Shown here in pieces: positions 26,901 through 35,507 of a stretch of 64,000 nucleotides of DNA. Position 1 is the stretch's first letter. Each line of letters begins with the position of its first letter. Source of the stretch: JBDHHQ01 sp039586035 (GTDB lineage Bacteria; Gemmatimonadota; Gemmatimonadetes; Longimicrobiales; Gaopeijiaceae); assembly GCA_039586035.1 (NCBI GenBank), contig JBDHLD010000029.1, positions 17,419 through 81,418 of the forward strand, given 5' to 3'. The notes under the pieces are model-generated. The model was not told the origin of the DNA and did not search any database. It was given only the letters and a program-made list of their open reading frames with translations. A program made the position numbers and the translations under genes.

Positions 26901-29310
26901 CGGCGAACGCCGCTCGGTGGGCGGGGAGGTCGCCGTGGGACACGCCTTCCAGGTAGTAGACCTCGGCACCCGGAGGCGGGCCCGAGTCCCACGGCACTCG
27001 ACCGTCTCCTCTGGCCGTTCCGAGGAATTGGATGCGGCGCGCGCCTCGGGCGCCCGGATCCAGACGGTACCCGCTGGGAGTCACGGGAGCCTGGCCCGCC
27101 ACGTAGCGAACGGGCTCGGCTCCGAAAGACGTGTCGGCGAGGGCTTCCCTCGCATGCTTGGCGGCCTCCAGACGACCCTGGTCCGGACGCGTCCACCCCC
27201 CGTGGAGCTCATGGAGACGGTTCCAGAAGGCTCGCTCGAACATGGCCCGATTCTCGACGGCCGGAAGCAGGTCCAGGAGGCCCTGATATTCCGCCACGAT
27301 CTCGAGCATCTCCTCGCGCGAGTTCCGGAGGTCCAACATCGCGAGCTTCTTGAGCGTCGACTCCCTCCCCAGCAGCACCAGGGGGATCGTGAACGAGCCG
27401 TTGATCGGCGTCCCCATCAGGACGACGCGGTGCCCCCCGCGCCGGGTGACCTCGTCCCACACGGCAGGGTGCCGGTGGATCATGGCCTGGGTGATCAGGC
27501 CGCCCATGGAGTGGGCGATGACGCGCACCGGGAGATCGGACCGCGCGAGGGCGCGCTCCATCTCCTGGCCGAGACGGTCTCCCCAGTCCATCACGGATTG
27601 GCGCCAGTCGTACGGGAATTGGCGGACGTCGTGGCTGTCGCTCAAGAACTCCGACAGCTCGCCATAGACCCGATCGATGGGCTCGACGGGTTGGACGCTG
27701 GGCGCGTCATGGCGAAGACGGTCCATCCGTCCCCGGGCCAGGTCGGCGATGTCGAGCCAGACGCGGTTGCCCGCGACCTCCAGGTGGCTGCCCATGAGGC
27801 CGGGCACGACGAATACGGTGGGTCTTGGGACCGTGCTTCCGCGGCCCGTGAACCGCCGATCCCGGTGCCGTCCTCGAGCCTGGTCCAGCGGGATGAACGT
27901 CCCCCCCTCGGCGGGGCCGTCCGGCCCGCCCTCCAGGGCGGAGCCGATGGCCCGCACCGTGTCTTCGTTCTTGAAGTACTGGAAGTGGTTGACCTGGGTG
28001 CCTTTGGTGAGCATCGCGCGACCGCCGGACTTGCGCGGCGCCCCACCCAGCATCGCCACCGTATTCACGACCAGGTCGTGGTCGGCAAGGAAGAACGCGT
28101 CCAGCGCCAGGACGCCCAGTCGGGCGAAAACACCCGAGGGGACGATGTCGCCGGCGATGACCGACAGATCGCCCTCCAAGCTCACGTCGGGGCGGTTCAC
28201 CATGGCCACGAGAGGCGATTCCGGCATCTGCGCTTCGAGGCCGGGAATCCGCTTGGGGTCCGTTCGCTGCTTGACCACCGCGAGGAGGAACGCGGTCACG
28301 AACTCGTAGAACTGACTCGCCTTCAGGGCAGGGACGGCGCCGATCACGTTGCGCAGCAGGCTCAGGTAGCGGTCCAGCCGGCCCGAAGCCAGCGTCGTGC
28401 CGGCGGCCGGGCAGCCGACACGCACGAACCGCTCGACGGCGGGTCGCCTCTCGGTCAACAGGGCTCCGAGCCTCTCGAGCCGCTCCAGGTCGTCTGCGCC
28501 CTGGCCATGTCGCTCTTCGAAGACGGTGAGGTCCAGCTCGTCGATGGGGGGGCCACTGATCCGCCCCCCCCGGCACAGGAGCTCGCCGACCAGGCCGCCG
28601 CGCGAGTGGGTCACGAGGTGGAGTCGTGCGGACTCCGGCAGGAGCTCGAGCAGCTCGAGGGCGTTCTGGATCGGGTTCAGACTCAGGGTGCGGTGCTCCA
28701 ACGCGTAGATCTGGTCGCCGTACTGCTTGGTGAACCGCTGCCAGACCTGCTCTTCGAGGAGTCCGCCGAAGCTTCCCACCGTGGAGGACATCGTGCCATG
28801 AATGAACAGGAGCGCCGGTCGGTCGGCGGCGACGCTCCCACCGTCAACGGGCTGCATACCGTCGGGCAGAGACCACCGATACAGGCCGGGAGCCTGCTCG
28901 AGCCGGCCCTCCAAAGCCTGGGCGACGGCCTGGCCCGTGGCTCCCGGGAGGTCGAACCCGACTCTTCGGAGCGCGGTCAGCGCCCAATCACCTGCGCCTC
29001 GCGTCTGTTCTCCCAGTCGGAGGGAGCTCGGCAGGACCAGCTCGTCGCCCTCTCCCCGTACCAGCTGACCGGCCATGTCGCTTTGCAGATCGTCCCATCG
29101 GGTCCAGATCTTCAGCCCGTCCTCGAGGGAGATCTCCAGCACGTCGTCCTCCCGGAGATCCGGGATGTCGATGGTGGCTGCGTCGACGCTCCGGTCGGTC
29201 GAGAGGCTGATCGCGTCCTGCACGTCGACGTGGTCCAGGAAGCCCCCGGCACCGACGGATCGCTGTTTGAGCTGATCGTCCCGTCTGCCGTAGACCCGAA
29301 GTGAGGACAT
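23914..29310 (-). CDS. Giant multidomain protein: two alpha/beta-hydrolases fused to a CHAT (caspase-like) peptidase
   Basis: A 1798-residue cytoplasmic-looking protein. Residues 1-150: N-terminal domain of unknown type. About 160-460: alpha/beta-hydrolase with LLFIHGT and nucleophile S236 in THSRGGL. About 495-810: a second, LCAT/lipase-like hydrolase with VFVVPGLMGSHLE, FPYDWR and nucleophile S601 in AHSMGGL. About 855-1090: an alpha/beta domain I cannot name, with faint similarity to the M17 aminopeptidase N-domain. About 1165-1435: CHAT domain, with H291-type motif LHLAGHG (H1291) and ELVFINCCHLG, where C1332 aligns with the catalytic Cys. About 1440-1798: helical, possibly TPR-like repeats. 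The start at 29310 has AGGAG six bases upstream; an open frame upstream reaches 29658 but lacks conservation-like content. It is followed by the Vps62-like gene in one operon. Confidence 0.87.
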   Translation of the reverse strand: MSSLRVYGRRDDQLKQRSVGAGGFLDHVDVQDAISLSTDRSVDAATIDIPDLREDDVLEISLEDGLKIWTRWDDLQSDMAGQLVRGEGDELVLPSSLRLGEQTRGAGDWALTALRRVGFDLPGATGQAVAQALEGRLEQAPGLYRWSLPDGMQPVDGGSVAADRPALLFIHGTMSSTVGSFGGLLEEQVWQRFTKQYGDQIYALEHRTLSLNPIQNALELLELLPESARLHLVTHSRGGLVGELLCRGGRISGPPIDELDLTVFEERHGQGADDLERLERLGALLTERRPAVERFVRVGCPAAGTTLASGRLDRYLSLLRNVIGAVPALKASQFYEFVTAFLLAVVKQRTDPKRIPGLEAQMPESPLVAMVNRPDVSLEGDLSVIAGDIVPSGVFARLGVLALDAFFLADHDLVVNTVAMLGGAPRKSGGRAMLTKGTQVNHFQYFKNEDTVRAIGSALEGGPDGPAEGGTFIPLDQARGRHRDRRFTGRGSTVPRPTVFVVPGLMGSHLEVAGNRVWLDIADLARGRMDRLRHDAPSVQPVEPIDRVYGELSEFLSDSHDVRQFPYDWRQSVMDWGDRLGQEMERALARSDLPVRVIAHSMGGLITQAMIHRHPAVWDEVTRRGGHRVVLMGTPINGSFTIPLVLLGRESTLKKLAMLDLRNSREEMLEIVAEYQGLLDLLPAVENRAMFERAFWNRLHELHGGWTRPDQGRLEAAKHAREALADTSFGAEPVRYVAGQAPVTPSGYRLDPGARGARRIQFLGTARGDGRVPWDSGPPPGAEVYYLEGVSHGDLPAHRAAFAAYLELLEAGDTRLLSRTPPSTRGAADEFELPDIPVDLFPDEEDLETSVVGGTRSVKIEARVPELRIRVAHGNLAFASHPVVVGHYRDDLIVSAEKALDHHLGGLLRQRHAVSAYPGDVRTAAVVFNPVERRRPRGAIVVGLGGVGRLSPGALASTIAHGMREYASRRVELDHDLVSQGDCRLRVSPLLIGTGEGGLGLRNAVAAILEGIRDANVSLAKTYGDGVVRVDEVEFIELYEDRAVEALDTLRRMACESRAGLWVEPELKALRGGRRRMYEEGDEAWWHRIEVLGGAEAGEAKDPFTPLRFKALTDRARVHQELVPAQRALIDKMVEASITRTSWDPELARTLFELLLPNSFKNAARDRRSVELVLDEEAASYPWELLVNPQGDGEPASIRAGMVRRLITPSSHSPSETSASDFALVVGNPPSDMPDLPGASAEARAVADTLHARGFKVTASIEEKGTDVLKAIFGKEGSGARGYRILHLAGHGVYRGLGSRDSGMVLGTGELLTPSEVERMRFIPELVFINCCHLGRVEGGREPGTRHLNRLAANLGTQFIRCGVKAVVTAGWAVNDSAAELFATTFYGRMLDHRETFGDAVRVAREEVRERFAANNTWAAYQCYGDHSFVLRPGAGTSAPRSVCEAATAFSAPAHAILELDNIAGQAETASTHGHEWLQGHLTDVVSRIPDSWVKGRADVQAALGKAWGRLGDHDRAQAHLGAALAMEGSDFPVRSIEAYANVTVRAAFMRWSAAHATTSSGKTNDRPDRSETSDGASIEPEARTRRCKERIHAARELIVSLMAIGELRDGASSGRSLKDLPGATSERLALLGSAHKRLAAMGGPGSGDDLLRSRDRYGDAVALAQGDGVSYPLLNWLYVVALRKARGAAEKPALFLERLDQMATEAARKDEQDPSFFNHVLTAEVKLIKGLWEGAFDPDEIMSVYGSAWIRGGSYRSYLSIDEHLDCMVRLVRRRRSLVEALNSIRAGFGSLVAEDA

Positions 29311-29677
29311 GGAGACTCCTGGAGTCGGGGGTGGTGCGGTGGGGCACAGGGGGGGAATCCCAACTTCAGCCGGTCCGACCGGGATGGCAAGAAGAAGCTC
29401 ACCCAGATTCGGGGCGATCGCCGGACCCGTTCCCCGGCGCTCCACCCGTGCCCCCGGTCCACCGAGGGCGTGAATCGCGGCGGCCATCACGACTACGGTG
29501 CGCGAAGACGGGCCCTGAGTCGTGCCGCCGACCGCTGAAGCTCGCTCGCCCGGCACGCCGGTCGGCTTGCGTGCGCCGATCCCACACCAATCTTGGGAGT
29601 CCGAAGCGGCGAGACCTCGGCCGAGCGTGAACGGTCCGGGGCTCTCCGGACGGCACATCTCACCGGGCGCCCAGGGT
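29311..29677. other. Divergent intergenic region without recognised gene
   Basis: This separates the CHAT operon (minus) from the GMC oxidoreductase (plus) and must hold both promoters, yet I could not pick out a convincing -35/-10 pair in either direction. Long open frames run through it on both strands but look like GC-rich chance openings continuous with the flanking genes. Confidence 0.5.
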
Positions 29678-31258
29678 ATGGCCGAGTTCGACTACATCAT
29701 CGCTGGAGGCGGCACGGCCGGCTGCGTGCTCGCGGCTCGGCTGTCCGAGGATCCGACCGCGTCGGTGCTGCTTCTCGAAGCGGGCACGAACGACCGGAGC
29801 GTCATGGTGCGCGCCCCGGCGGCGTTCTCCCGGCTGTTCAAGACCCGCCGGGACTGGGATCTGGCCACCGACCCGCAGGAACGCCTGGACGGACGCCGGA
29901 TCTACTGGCCGGGCGGGCGCATGCTCGGGGGCTGCTCGTCCATCAACGCCATGATGGTGGTACGCGGGCATCCGAAGGACTACGACCGGTGGGCTCGGAC
30001 GGGGTGCGACGGCTGGAGCTTCGACGACGTGCTGCCGTACTTCCGCCGCTCCGAGGATTCCGCGCGGGGACCTTCCGAGTGGCGGGGCTCGGGGGGGCCG
30101 CTGCCTGTGGGGGAGCTTCGCGATCCAACCCCCGCGACGGCCGCCTTTCTCGAGGCCGCCGCCAGGTTGGGGATCCCGCGGTGCTCCGATCTCAACGGTC
30201 CAGCGCCGGACGGGGTCGAGCAGACGCAGGTGAACCAACGAAACGGAAGCCGGGTCAGCGTGGTGGACGCGTACCTGCGCCCCGCCATGCACCGGCCGAA
30301 CCTCGAGGTGCGGAGGGACACCCGGGTCACGCGGGTCATCCTGCACCAGGGCCGAGCCAGCGGAGTGGAGTATCGCGGCAAGAGGGGCGTCGGGCGGGTC
30401 CGGGCTCGCCGCGAGGTCATCCTGGCAGCCGGGGCCGTGTTCTCGCCCCAACTGCTCATGCTCTCCGGAATCGGCCCGGGCCCCGCGCTCCGGAACCACG
30501 GGATTCCCGTGGCCGTCGACCGGCCGGCGGTCGGCGGCAACCTGCAGGACCACCTGGTTTGCGGCGTCGTGATGGAAGCGGTGGGGACGCCCAGCCTGGC
30601 CCGGGCCGAGCGCCTGCCGGCCCTGCTCCGGTGGTTCCTGTCCAAGCGGGGCCCGGTCACTTCCAACGTGGCCGAAGCATGTGGGTTCGTTCGGACTCGC
30701 GCCGAGCTGGAGCTGCCGGATCTGGAGCTTATCTGGGCCCCGGTGGCCTTCGTGGATCACGGCCTGACCCGAGTTGCCGGGGAGTACCTCTCCGCAGGGG
30801 GGATCCTGCTCCAACCCCGAAGCCGGGGCCGGATTCGTCTCGGCTCCTCGGATCCCATGGTGGCCCCGAAGATCGACCCGAACTACCTGTCGGACGGCGA
30901 CGGAGAGGACCTACGCGTACTGGTGGAGTCCATCAAGCTGGTGCGCCGCATCTTCTCCACCGAGCCGTTGGCGAGCTATGTGGGGAGGCCCTTCATGCCC
31001 GAGGAGGGAGTCAACAGCGACGAAGAGATTGCCGCGTTCGTCAGGGAGAGGGCCGAGACCATCTACCACCCGGTGGGCACCTGCAGCATGGGCGACGGAC
31101 CCGATGACGTGTTGACGCCGTCGCTGGAGGTCCGGGGCGTGGACGGTCTTCGCGTCGTGGATGCGTCCGTGATGCCACACACGATCCGGGGACACCCCCA
31201 CTGGCCCGTGATCATGATCGCCGAGAAGGCGGCCGACCTGATCCTCATGGCGCGCTGA
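29678..31258 (+). CDS. GMC family oxidoreductase (choline dehydrogenase-like)
   Basis: A 526-residue FAD enzyme that oxidises an alcohol. The FAD-binding Rossmann motif is YIIAGGGTAGCVLAARL (6-22), followed by the family signature around PGGRMLGGCSSINAM, the second signature near GAVFSPQLLMLSGIGP, and the C-terminal active-site region YHPVGTCSMG and ASVMPHTIRGHPHWP. The catalytic His is present and a second His (GHPHW) takes the place usually held by Asn or His. No signal peptide. It resembles the BetA/alcohol-dehydrogenase branch, but the substrate is unknown because no betaine or terpene genes adjoin it. The ATG is chosen because the FAD motif begins three residues after it. Confidence 0.93.
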   Translation: MAEFDYIIAGGGTAGCVLAARLSEDPTASVLLLEAGTNDRSVMVRAPAAFSRLFKTRRDWDLATDPQERLDGRRIYWPGGRMLGGCSSINAMMVVRGHPKDYDRWARTGCDGWSFDDVLPYFRRSEDSARGPSEWRGSGGPLPVGELRDPTPATAAFLEAAARLGIPRCSDLNGPAPDGVEQTQVNQRNGSRVSVVDAYLRPAMHRPNLEVRRDTRVTRVILHQGRASGVEYRGKRGVGRVRARREVILAAGAVFSPQLLMLSGIGPGPALRNHGIPVAVDRPAVGGNLQDHLVCGVVMEAVGTPSLARAERLPALLRWFLSKRGPVTSNVAEACGFVRTRAELELPDLELIWAPVAFVDHGLTRVAGEYLSAGGILLQPRSRGRIRLGSSDPMVAPKIDPNYLSDGDGEDLRVLVESIKLVRRIFSTEPLASYVGRPFMPEEGVNSDEEIAAFVRERAETIYHPVGTCSMGDGPDDVLTPSLEVRGVDGLRVVDASVMPHTIRGHPHWPVIMIAEKAADLILMAR

Positions 31259-31278
31259 GGGGACGGGTGGCCGAGGTC

Positions 31279-32094
31279 CTACGGTCGCTCCGCGACCAGT
31301 AGCGAGCGCAGGAGCAGGCCCTCGTCGATCCCGGCCGACATGGCGGCTTTACGCTCTTGTCCTTCCTCGAAGAGCTCGTCGCCCTCTTCGTCGCGCAGCT
31401 CCGCCTCGTGGGCTCGACGAGCCTCGCTGATTGCCTCACACGTCTGCCGAAAGACGGAGGTCACGTCCACCTGGGCCAGTAGCCGAAGGCCCGCGGCCTC
31501 CACGAGGTGAAGCAACGGTTCATCCGTGACGACCTCCGCCGGCCCCAGCTCCGCGGCTCGCTCGTACCGCCGCGAGGTCAGACCCGCCGGCGTGTGGATC
31601 AGGTAGCCGACCATGCGTCCGCCGGGCTTCAGGACACGACCACATTCTCTCATCACGGAGAGCTTCGGAGATAGTCAACAAAAGACGTCGGCGTGGACCA
31701 CGGCGTCGAAGTGACCGGCCCGGAACGGCAAAGCGCTCCCCTCGGCGGCGACCGCCCAGGCGTGCTCCCGGACCCGGCGGGTCTCCACGAACGAGACGGC
31801 TTCCCGGAGGGCCTCGAGGGGGATATCGGTGAGCACCACCCGGCACCCGCTCCTGTGGGCCAGATGGGACCCGGGCCAGCCCCGCCCGGCGCCCAGATCG
31901 AGCAGCTCCTGGCCCGGCGCCAACCGAAGGTGCTGTATCAGGGCGTCCGCCTGCTCGACGGTCGTGTACCCATTGAGCCCCACGTCATGACCGAGGACCC
32001 GTCGCTCCACGCTGCGCGTGGCCTCCTGACGGGGACGGCCGTAGCGTTCGCGGAAGAACTCCGGGCTCTCGGGCCGGCGGGGATTGGAGGGCAT
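31279..32094 (-). pseudogene. Class I SAM-dependent methyltransferase interrupted by an in-frame TGA
   Basis: The first 139 codons give a methyltransferase N-terminus with SAM-binding motif I LLDLGAGRGWPGSHLA, an acidic motif II near VLTDIP, and AAEGSALPFRAGHFDAVVHADV. The next codons are TTT TGT TGA, and beyond the TGA (31675-31677) the same frame goes on with LSPKLSVMRECGRVLKPGGR, exactly the expected post-motif strand and helix, to a stop at 31279. So this is one gene of about 271 codons with a single in-frame TGA after a Cys codon. It may be a nonsense mutation, a sequencing error or selenocysteine. A small hairpin follows the TGA. The acceptor is unknown. Confidence 0.75.
31647..31662 (-). 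other. Small hairpin downstream of the in-frame TGA
   Basis: Read on the minus strand, CTCTC and GAGAG form a 5-bp stem around the loop CGTGAT. The loop begins 18 bases after the TGA, about where a bacterial SECIS loop would lie. The loop lacks the GGTC-like sequence of the well-known E. coli element, so this is only suggestive. Confidence 0.3.
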
Positions 32095-32119
32095 GGGCGA
32101 CGCCGGGGCTGTCAACCAG

Positions 32120-33031
32120 TCAGGGTGGCGGCGTGAGCCCCACCGGACTCCCGTCCAGTTGCCACTCGGGATCCGGTGTCACGCCCATGTGGACGAGCGC
32201 GGTGACCGCGACGTCCACGATGCGCGGAGGCTCTGTGAGGGCACCCCGGACCGAAGGTCCGCTCACCAGGAAGGGGATCGTCTTCTCCTCGGGAGAGTCG
32301 CCTCCGTGGCCGCCGTCGTCCCGCCGCCCGTGGTCGCTGCTGACGATGATCAGCCAGTCCTCGTCGGCGTAGGTGGGACGGGACCGGACGGCCTCCACCA
32401 ACTTGCCCACCAGGTTGTCGGAGGCGGCCAACGCATGCTGGTAGTCCTGGCCGATGGCCCCGGTTTCGTGGCTGATCTCGTCGGGGGCGCCGAGATACAC
32501 GAACGCGGCGTCGACGTCCGAGGTCGCGATCAGGTCCCCTGCCACGTCCGTGAGGAAGAAATCCGCCGCCAACCACCCCACCTCGTAGCCGTCCAGCAGC
32601 ACCAACGAATCGACGGCGGCGGAGAGCACGGGGCCGCCATCGGTGGTGTCGGCCAGGGGCCGCCAGTCCACGGCCGCCAATGTGCTCAAGCTCGAATCCG
32701 CCTGTTCGAGGCGGGTCAGGAAGTCGGCGTGCCGGTCATAGGCGTTCGAGGTGAAGTCGTTGCTCGTCACACCGTGCTTGTCGGGCCACACGCCGATCAA
32801 GAGGCTGGACCAGCCAGGACCCGACACGGTGGGCGAGCCGGTCTGGGCCTCGGCGCTGTAGAGCCCGTCGGCCGCGAGCGCGTCAAGGTTGGGGGTGTGG
32901 ACCTCGGCGAGAACGTCCGGTCGGACGCCATCGATGCCGATGACCAGGACCTTGGGGGCGGGTGCCTCGCCGCAACCGGCGACCAAGAGCGACAGGCCCA
33001 GGGCGGTGGCCCTACCGGCGCCGCTGGTCAT
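32120..33031 (-). CDS. Alkaline phosphatase superfamily phosphodiesterase/pyrophosphatase, lipoprotein
   Basis: A 303-residue exported enzyme. The start at 33031 has GGAGG just upstream, and the signal ends in a lipobox (LLVAGC), so it is a lipoprotein. The catalytic domain is of the nucleotide pyrophosphatase/phosphodiesterase type: first metal ligand in VLVIGIDGVRPD, nucleophile Thr region GSPTVSGPGWSSLLIGVWPDKHGV, metal ligands in VYLGAPDEISHETG and SSDHGRRDDGGHGG. It should cleave phosphodiesters or act on phosphonate/pyrophosphate bonds outside the cytoplasm. It overlaps the following M28 peptidase gene by 20 bases and is transcribed after it. Confidence 0.86.
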   Translation of the reverse strand: MTSGAGRATALGLSLLVAGCGEAPAPKVLVIGIDGVRPDVLAEVHTPNLDALAADGLYSAEAQTGSPTVSGPGWSSLLIGVWPDKHGVTSNDFTSNAYDRHADFLTRLEQADSSLSTLAAVDWRPLADTTDGGPVLSAAVDSLVLLDGYEVGWLAADFFLTDVAGDLIATSDVDAAFVYLGAPDEISHETGAIGQDYQHALAASDNLVGKLVEAVRSRPTYADEDWLIIVSSDHGRRDDGGHGGDSPEEKTIPFLVSGPSVRGALTEPPRIVDVAVTALVHMGVTPDPEWQLDGSPVGLTPPP

Positions 33032-34613
33032 AGCTCCTCCGCGCGGGCTCACAGTCGGGCCAACCCTCAAGATCGTCTCCGAACACCGTCCGTTGGTCCC
33101 GTGGCGTCTTCACCGGGTCCTCCGCCGCGAGGTACGCCAACATGGCGGTCAGGGTCGCGTTGTTCCGGACCTCGGGGATCACCACCTTGTCGAAGGTATC
33201 CCGATTCGTGTGCCACGTGTAGTTGCTGTAATCTCCGGACGTGGATCGTAGTGAGAACCCCGGCGCGCCGTAACACACCAGGGCCGCGTGGTCGCTCCCA
33301 CCCGTGGCGGGTACCCCGGGCGCGACGAAGGTGATCTGGCTGGTGATCTCCGCCGGGACCAGAGCCAGCCAGCGGGCCAGGCTGCCAGCAGCGGCCGTAA
33401 GTCCCGAAGGGCTCATCTCGGCGACGCGGAAGGTGCCGTTGTCCTGGTTGAACATGGCCTGGAGGCCTTCCACCACCTCCGGGTGATCCTGGGCGAAGCC
33501 GCGCGAGCCGTTGAGCCCCTGCTCCTCGCCGCCCCAGTGTCCCACGAGAATGGTTCGTCTCGGGTTCGGGTACACCGTGCTCAGGATGCGCATCGCCTCC
33601 AGCATGACCACGGTGCCGGTCCCGTTGTCGGTGGCCCCCGAGCCGCCGTCCCAGGAGTCGAAGTGCGCCGAAAGCAGCACGTATTCGTCCGGCAGCTCTG
33701 CGCCGGGGATCTCGGCGATGACGTTGTAGACCGGTCCCTCGCCCAGGTACTCGCTTTCGGACATGACCTCCAGCACCGCGCCCTGACCTCGCTCCGTCAG
33801 TCGGTGGACGAGGCCGTAGTCCTCACACGAGAGACCCAGGGTGGGCACCTCCTCGGTGCCGCCATTGAAGATCCGGTGGACACCCCACCCCTGGGACCAG
33901 ATGGACGTGAGGACACCTACGGCTCCCGCCTGCTCCAGCCGTTGTGCCAGCGGCCACAGGCTTCGACGGGACTCGGGGTCGAAGCCCATGCGGCGCACGT
34001 TGGCGTTCCAATCCTGCAGGGCCTGCGCGCGGGCCGCCTGGACCGCTCCGGCCGATGCCCGTGAGGCGTACGCCTGGAGGAAGGGATCCGGCCGACAGGT
34101 GGGCTCGGGCGCCGAGATGGCCACGAACCTGCCCTCCACCGAAGGCAGCCAGGCCTCGAAGTCCTCCGGTCCCAGGACCTGGGGAAGGACCATGACTTCG
34201 CCACGCACCGTCTCGCCGTCGGTACCGGGCGTCCACGCCAGGGCCGTCGCGTCGAGCGTCCGCACCCGCGGCTCCACCAGATCCACGTGCGTACGGCCGC
34301 GGCGCCACGAGAGCCAGGTGCCGTAGCTCTCGGTTCTCGCCTCGATGCCCAGGGCCCCGTACGTCTCCAAAAGCCACTGGTTTCCTGCCTCGTGCCCGGG
34401 AGAGCCGGTCAGCCGGGGTCCAATGGAGTCCAGGAGCGCCTGGGCCATTTCCTCGACCCGGGATCGCTCCATCCCCTCGTGCCAGATCCGCTGTAGGACG
34501 GGGTCTTCCGTGGCGAAGGTCTGACCCGCCATGGCCTGAGGGGTGGCCAGGAGCGTGCAGATGAGGGCGATGGACGGGATCGGTCTGTGGGTGAGCACTC
34601 GACGGTGCGGCAT
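33012..34613 (-). CDS. Secreted M28 family metallopeptidase
   Basis: A 533-residue zinc aminopeptidase/carboxypeptidase. Signal peptide about 1-30 (IALICTLLATPQAMA). A PA-type insert domain spans about 130-290. The M28 catalytic core has the zinc ligands H317 (SAHFDSWDGGSGATDN), D329 in ATDN, E363/E364 in HWGGEEQGL (general base and ligand), a later Asp in GGSDHAAL, and a terminal His in YTWHTNRDT. All are present, so it should be active against peptides outside the cytoplasm. The frame is open far upstream but the ATG at 34613 directly precedes the signal peptide. Its end overlaps the phosphodiesterase gene. Confidence 0.93.
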   Translation of the reverse strand: MPHRRVLTHRPIPSIALICTLLATPQAMAGQTFATEDPVLQRIWHEGMERSRVEEMAQALLDSIGPRLTGSPGHEAGNQWLLETYGALGIEARTESYGTWLSWRRGRTHVDLVEPRVRTLDATALAWTPGTDGETVRGEVMVLPQVLGPEDFEAWLPSVEGRFVAISAPEPTCRPDPFLQAYASRASAGAVQAARAQALQDWNANVRRMGFDPESRRSLWPLAQRLEQAGAVGVLTSIWSQGWGVHRIFNGGTEEVPTLGLSCEDYGLVHRLTERGQGAVLEVMSESEYLGEGPVYNVIAEIPGAELPDEYVLLSAHFDSWDGGSGATDNGTGTVVMLEAMRILSTVYPNPRRTILVGHWGGEEQGLNGSRGFAQDHPEVVEGLQAMFNQDNGTFRVAEMSPSGLTAAAGSLARWLALVPAEITSQITFVAPGVPATGGSDHAALVCYGAPGFSLRSTSGDYSNYTWHTNRDTFDKVVIPEVRNNATLTAMLAYLAAEDPVKTPRDQRTVFGDDLEGWPDCEPARRSYDQRRR

Positions 34614-34670
34614 ACTTGTACCCAGCTTGTATCTCGGTGAGGGTCGAAGGAACGGGGGGAGCACACTAGT

Positions 34671-35378
34671 GTGGATGGCCGTGACTGTCGAGTTGAACTG
34701 GTGCTTGTGACGTTGCTGGCGCTGGCCGTGACGCCGGCGCCGCTGGGCGCCCAGCGTGACACGGTTCGCCTGGATCGCCTGGACGTCACGCTTCCTGGCG
34801 AGCCCGTTCCCTACGGTTGGGAGCTCAGGGCCGTGAGCGGCGAGCGGCCGCCCACCGCTGGAGTGGTCTGGCACCCGGATGGCCCGGCGCTCATGCTGAC
34901 GGCCGCCGGCGCCGCCGGCCAGAGTTGGCTGGAGCTGGTTGATCCGCTGGACCCGAGCGGTGGTCATCTGCAGTGGCGGTGGCGCATCGCGGCGCACGTG
35001 CCGGACGTCGACCTGCGAGACCCCGAGCGGGACGATGCTCCCGGTCGCGTTTTCGTGGCCTTCGGGCGGCCGGGCATCCTCTCGAGGCCTCGGATGATCT
35101 TCTACACGTGGGGCGGGCTCGAGCCCCGAGAGGACGCGTTCTTCTCGCACGTGTCCGACCGGCTGGCCGTAGTGGTGCTGCGCAACGGCTCCGACCCGGC
35201 GGGAGCCTGGCTCCGGGAGAGCCGGGACGTGGTGGCCGACTACAAGGACGCATTCGGCGAAGAGCCGGACGAGATCACGTCGGTCGGTCTCATGATCGAC
35301 ACGGATCAGACCGGCGCCTGGGCCTCGGTCCAACTATCGGATCTGGAATGGGTGCCAAGGCCCGGAGGCGATCCATGA
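34671..35378 (+). CDS. DUF3047 family exported protein
   Basis: A 235-residue protein with an N-terminal signal (LVLVTLLALAVTPAPLGAQ). The mature part has the DUF3047 pattern: a WRWRI strand, DVDLRDPERDDAPGRVFVAF, RMIFYTWGG, then RDVVADYKDAFGEEP and VGLMIDTDQT near the end. The fold is thought to be a jelly-roll-like sheet, probably binding a carbohydrate or other ligand; function is unknown. The start is GTG at 34671, with a G-rich site about nine bases upstream; a later GTG is possible. It is divergent from the M28 peptidase, 57 bases away. Confidence 0.77.
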   Translation: MDGRDCRVELVLVTLLALAVTPAPLGAQRDTVRLDRLDVTLPGEPVPYGWELRAVSGERPPTAGVVWHPDGPALMLTAAGAAGQSWLELVDPLDPSGGHLQWRWRIAAHVPDVDLRDPERDDAPGRVFVAFGRPGILSRPRMIFYTWGGLEPREDAFFSHVSDRLAVVVLRNGSDPAGAWLRESRDVVADYKDAFGEEPDEITSVGLMIDTDQTGAWASVQLSDLEWVPRPGGDP

Positions 35379-35507
35379 ACTCGCGTCCCCCTCGGGGGTC
35401 TTTGGGTATCGCCGGCCGAGCGCGATCCGCCGGGATGACCCTCGGGACCGCGCCCCGACGAAACGCCCGAGCAGGGAGAACCCGATTCAAGGGAAGGAAG
35501 GGCCTCG

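Noticed and set aside
24643..29304. A 1553-codon open frame on the plus strand opposite the CHAT/hydrolase gene.
   Set aside because: It is an antisense shadow of a high-GC gene: it lacks recognisable domains and its composition follows the opposite strand.
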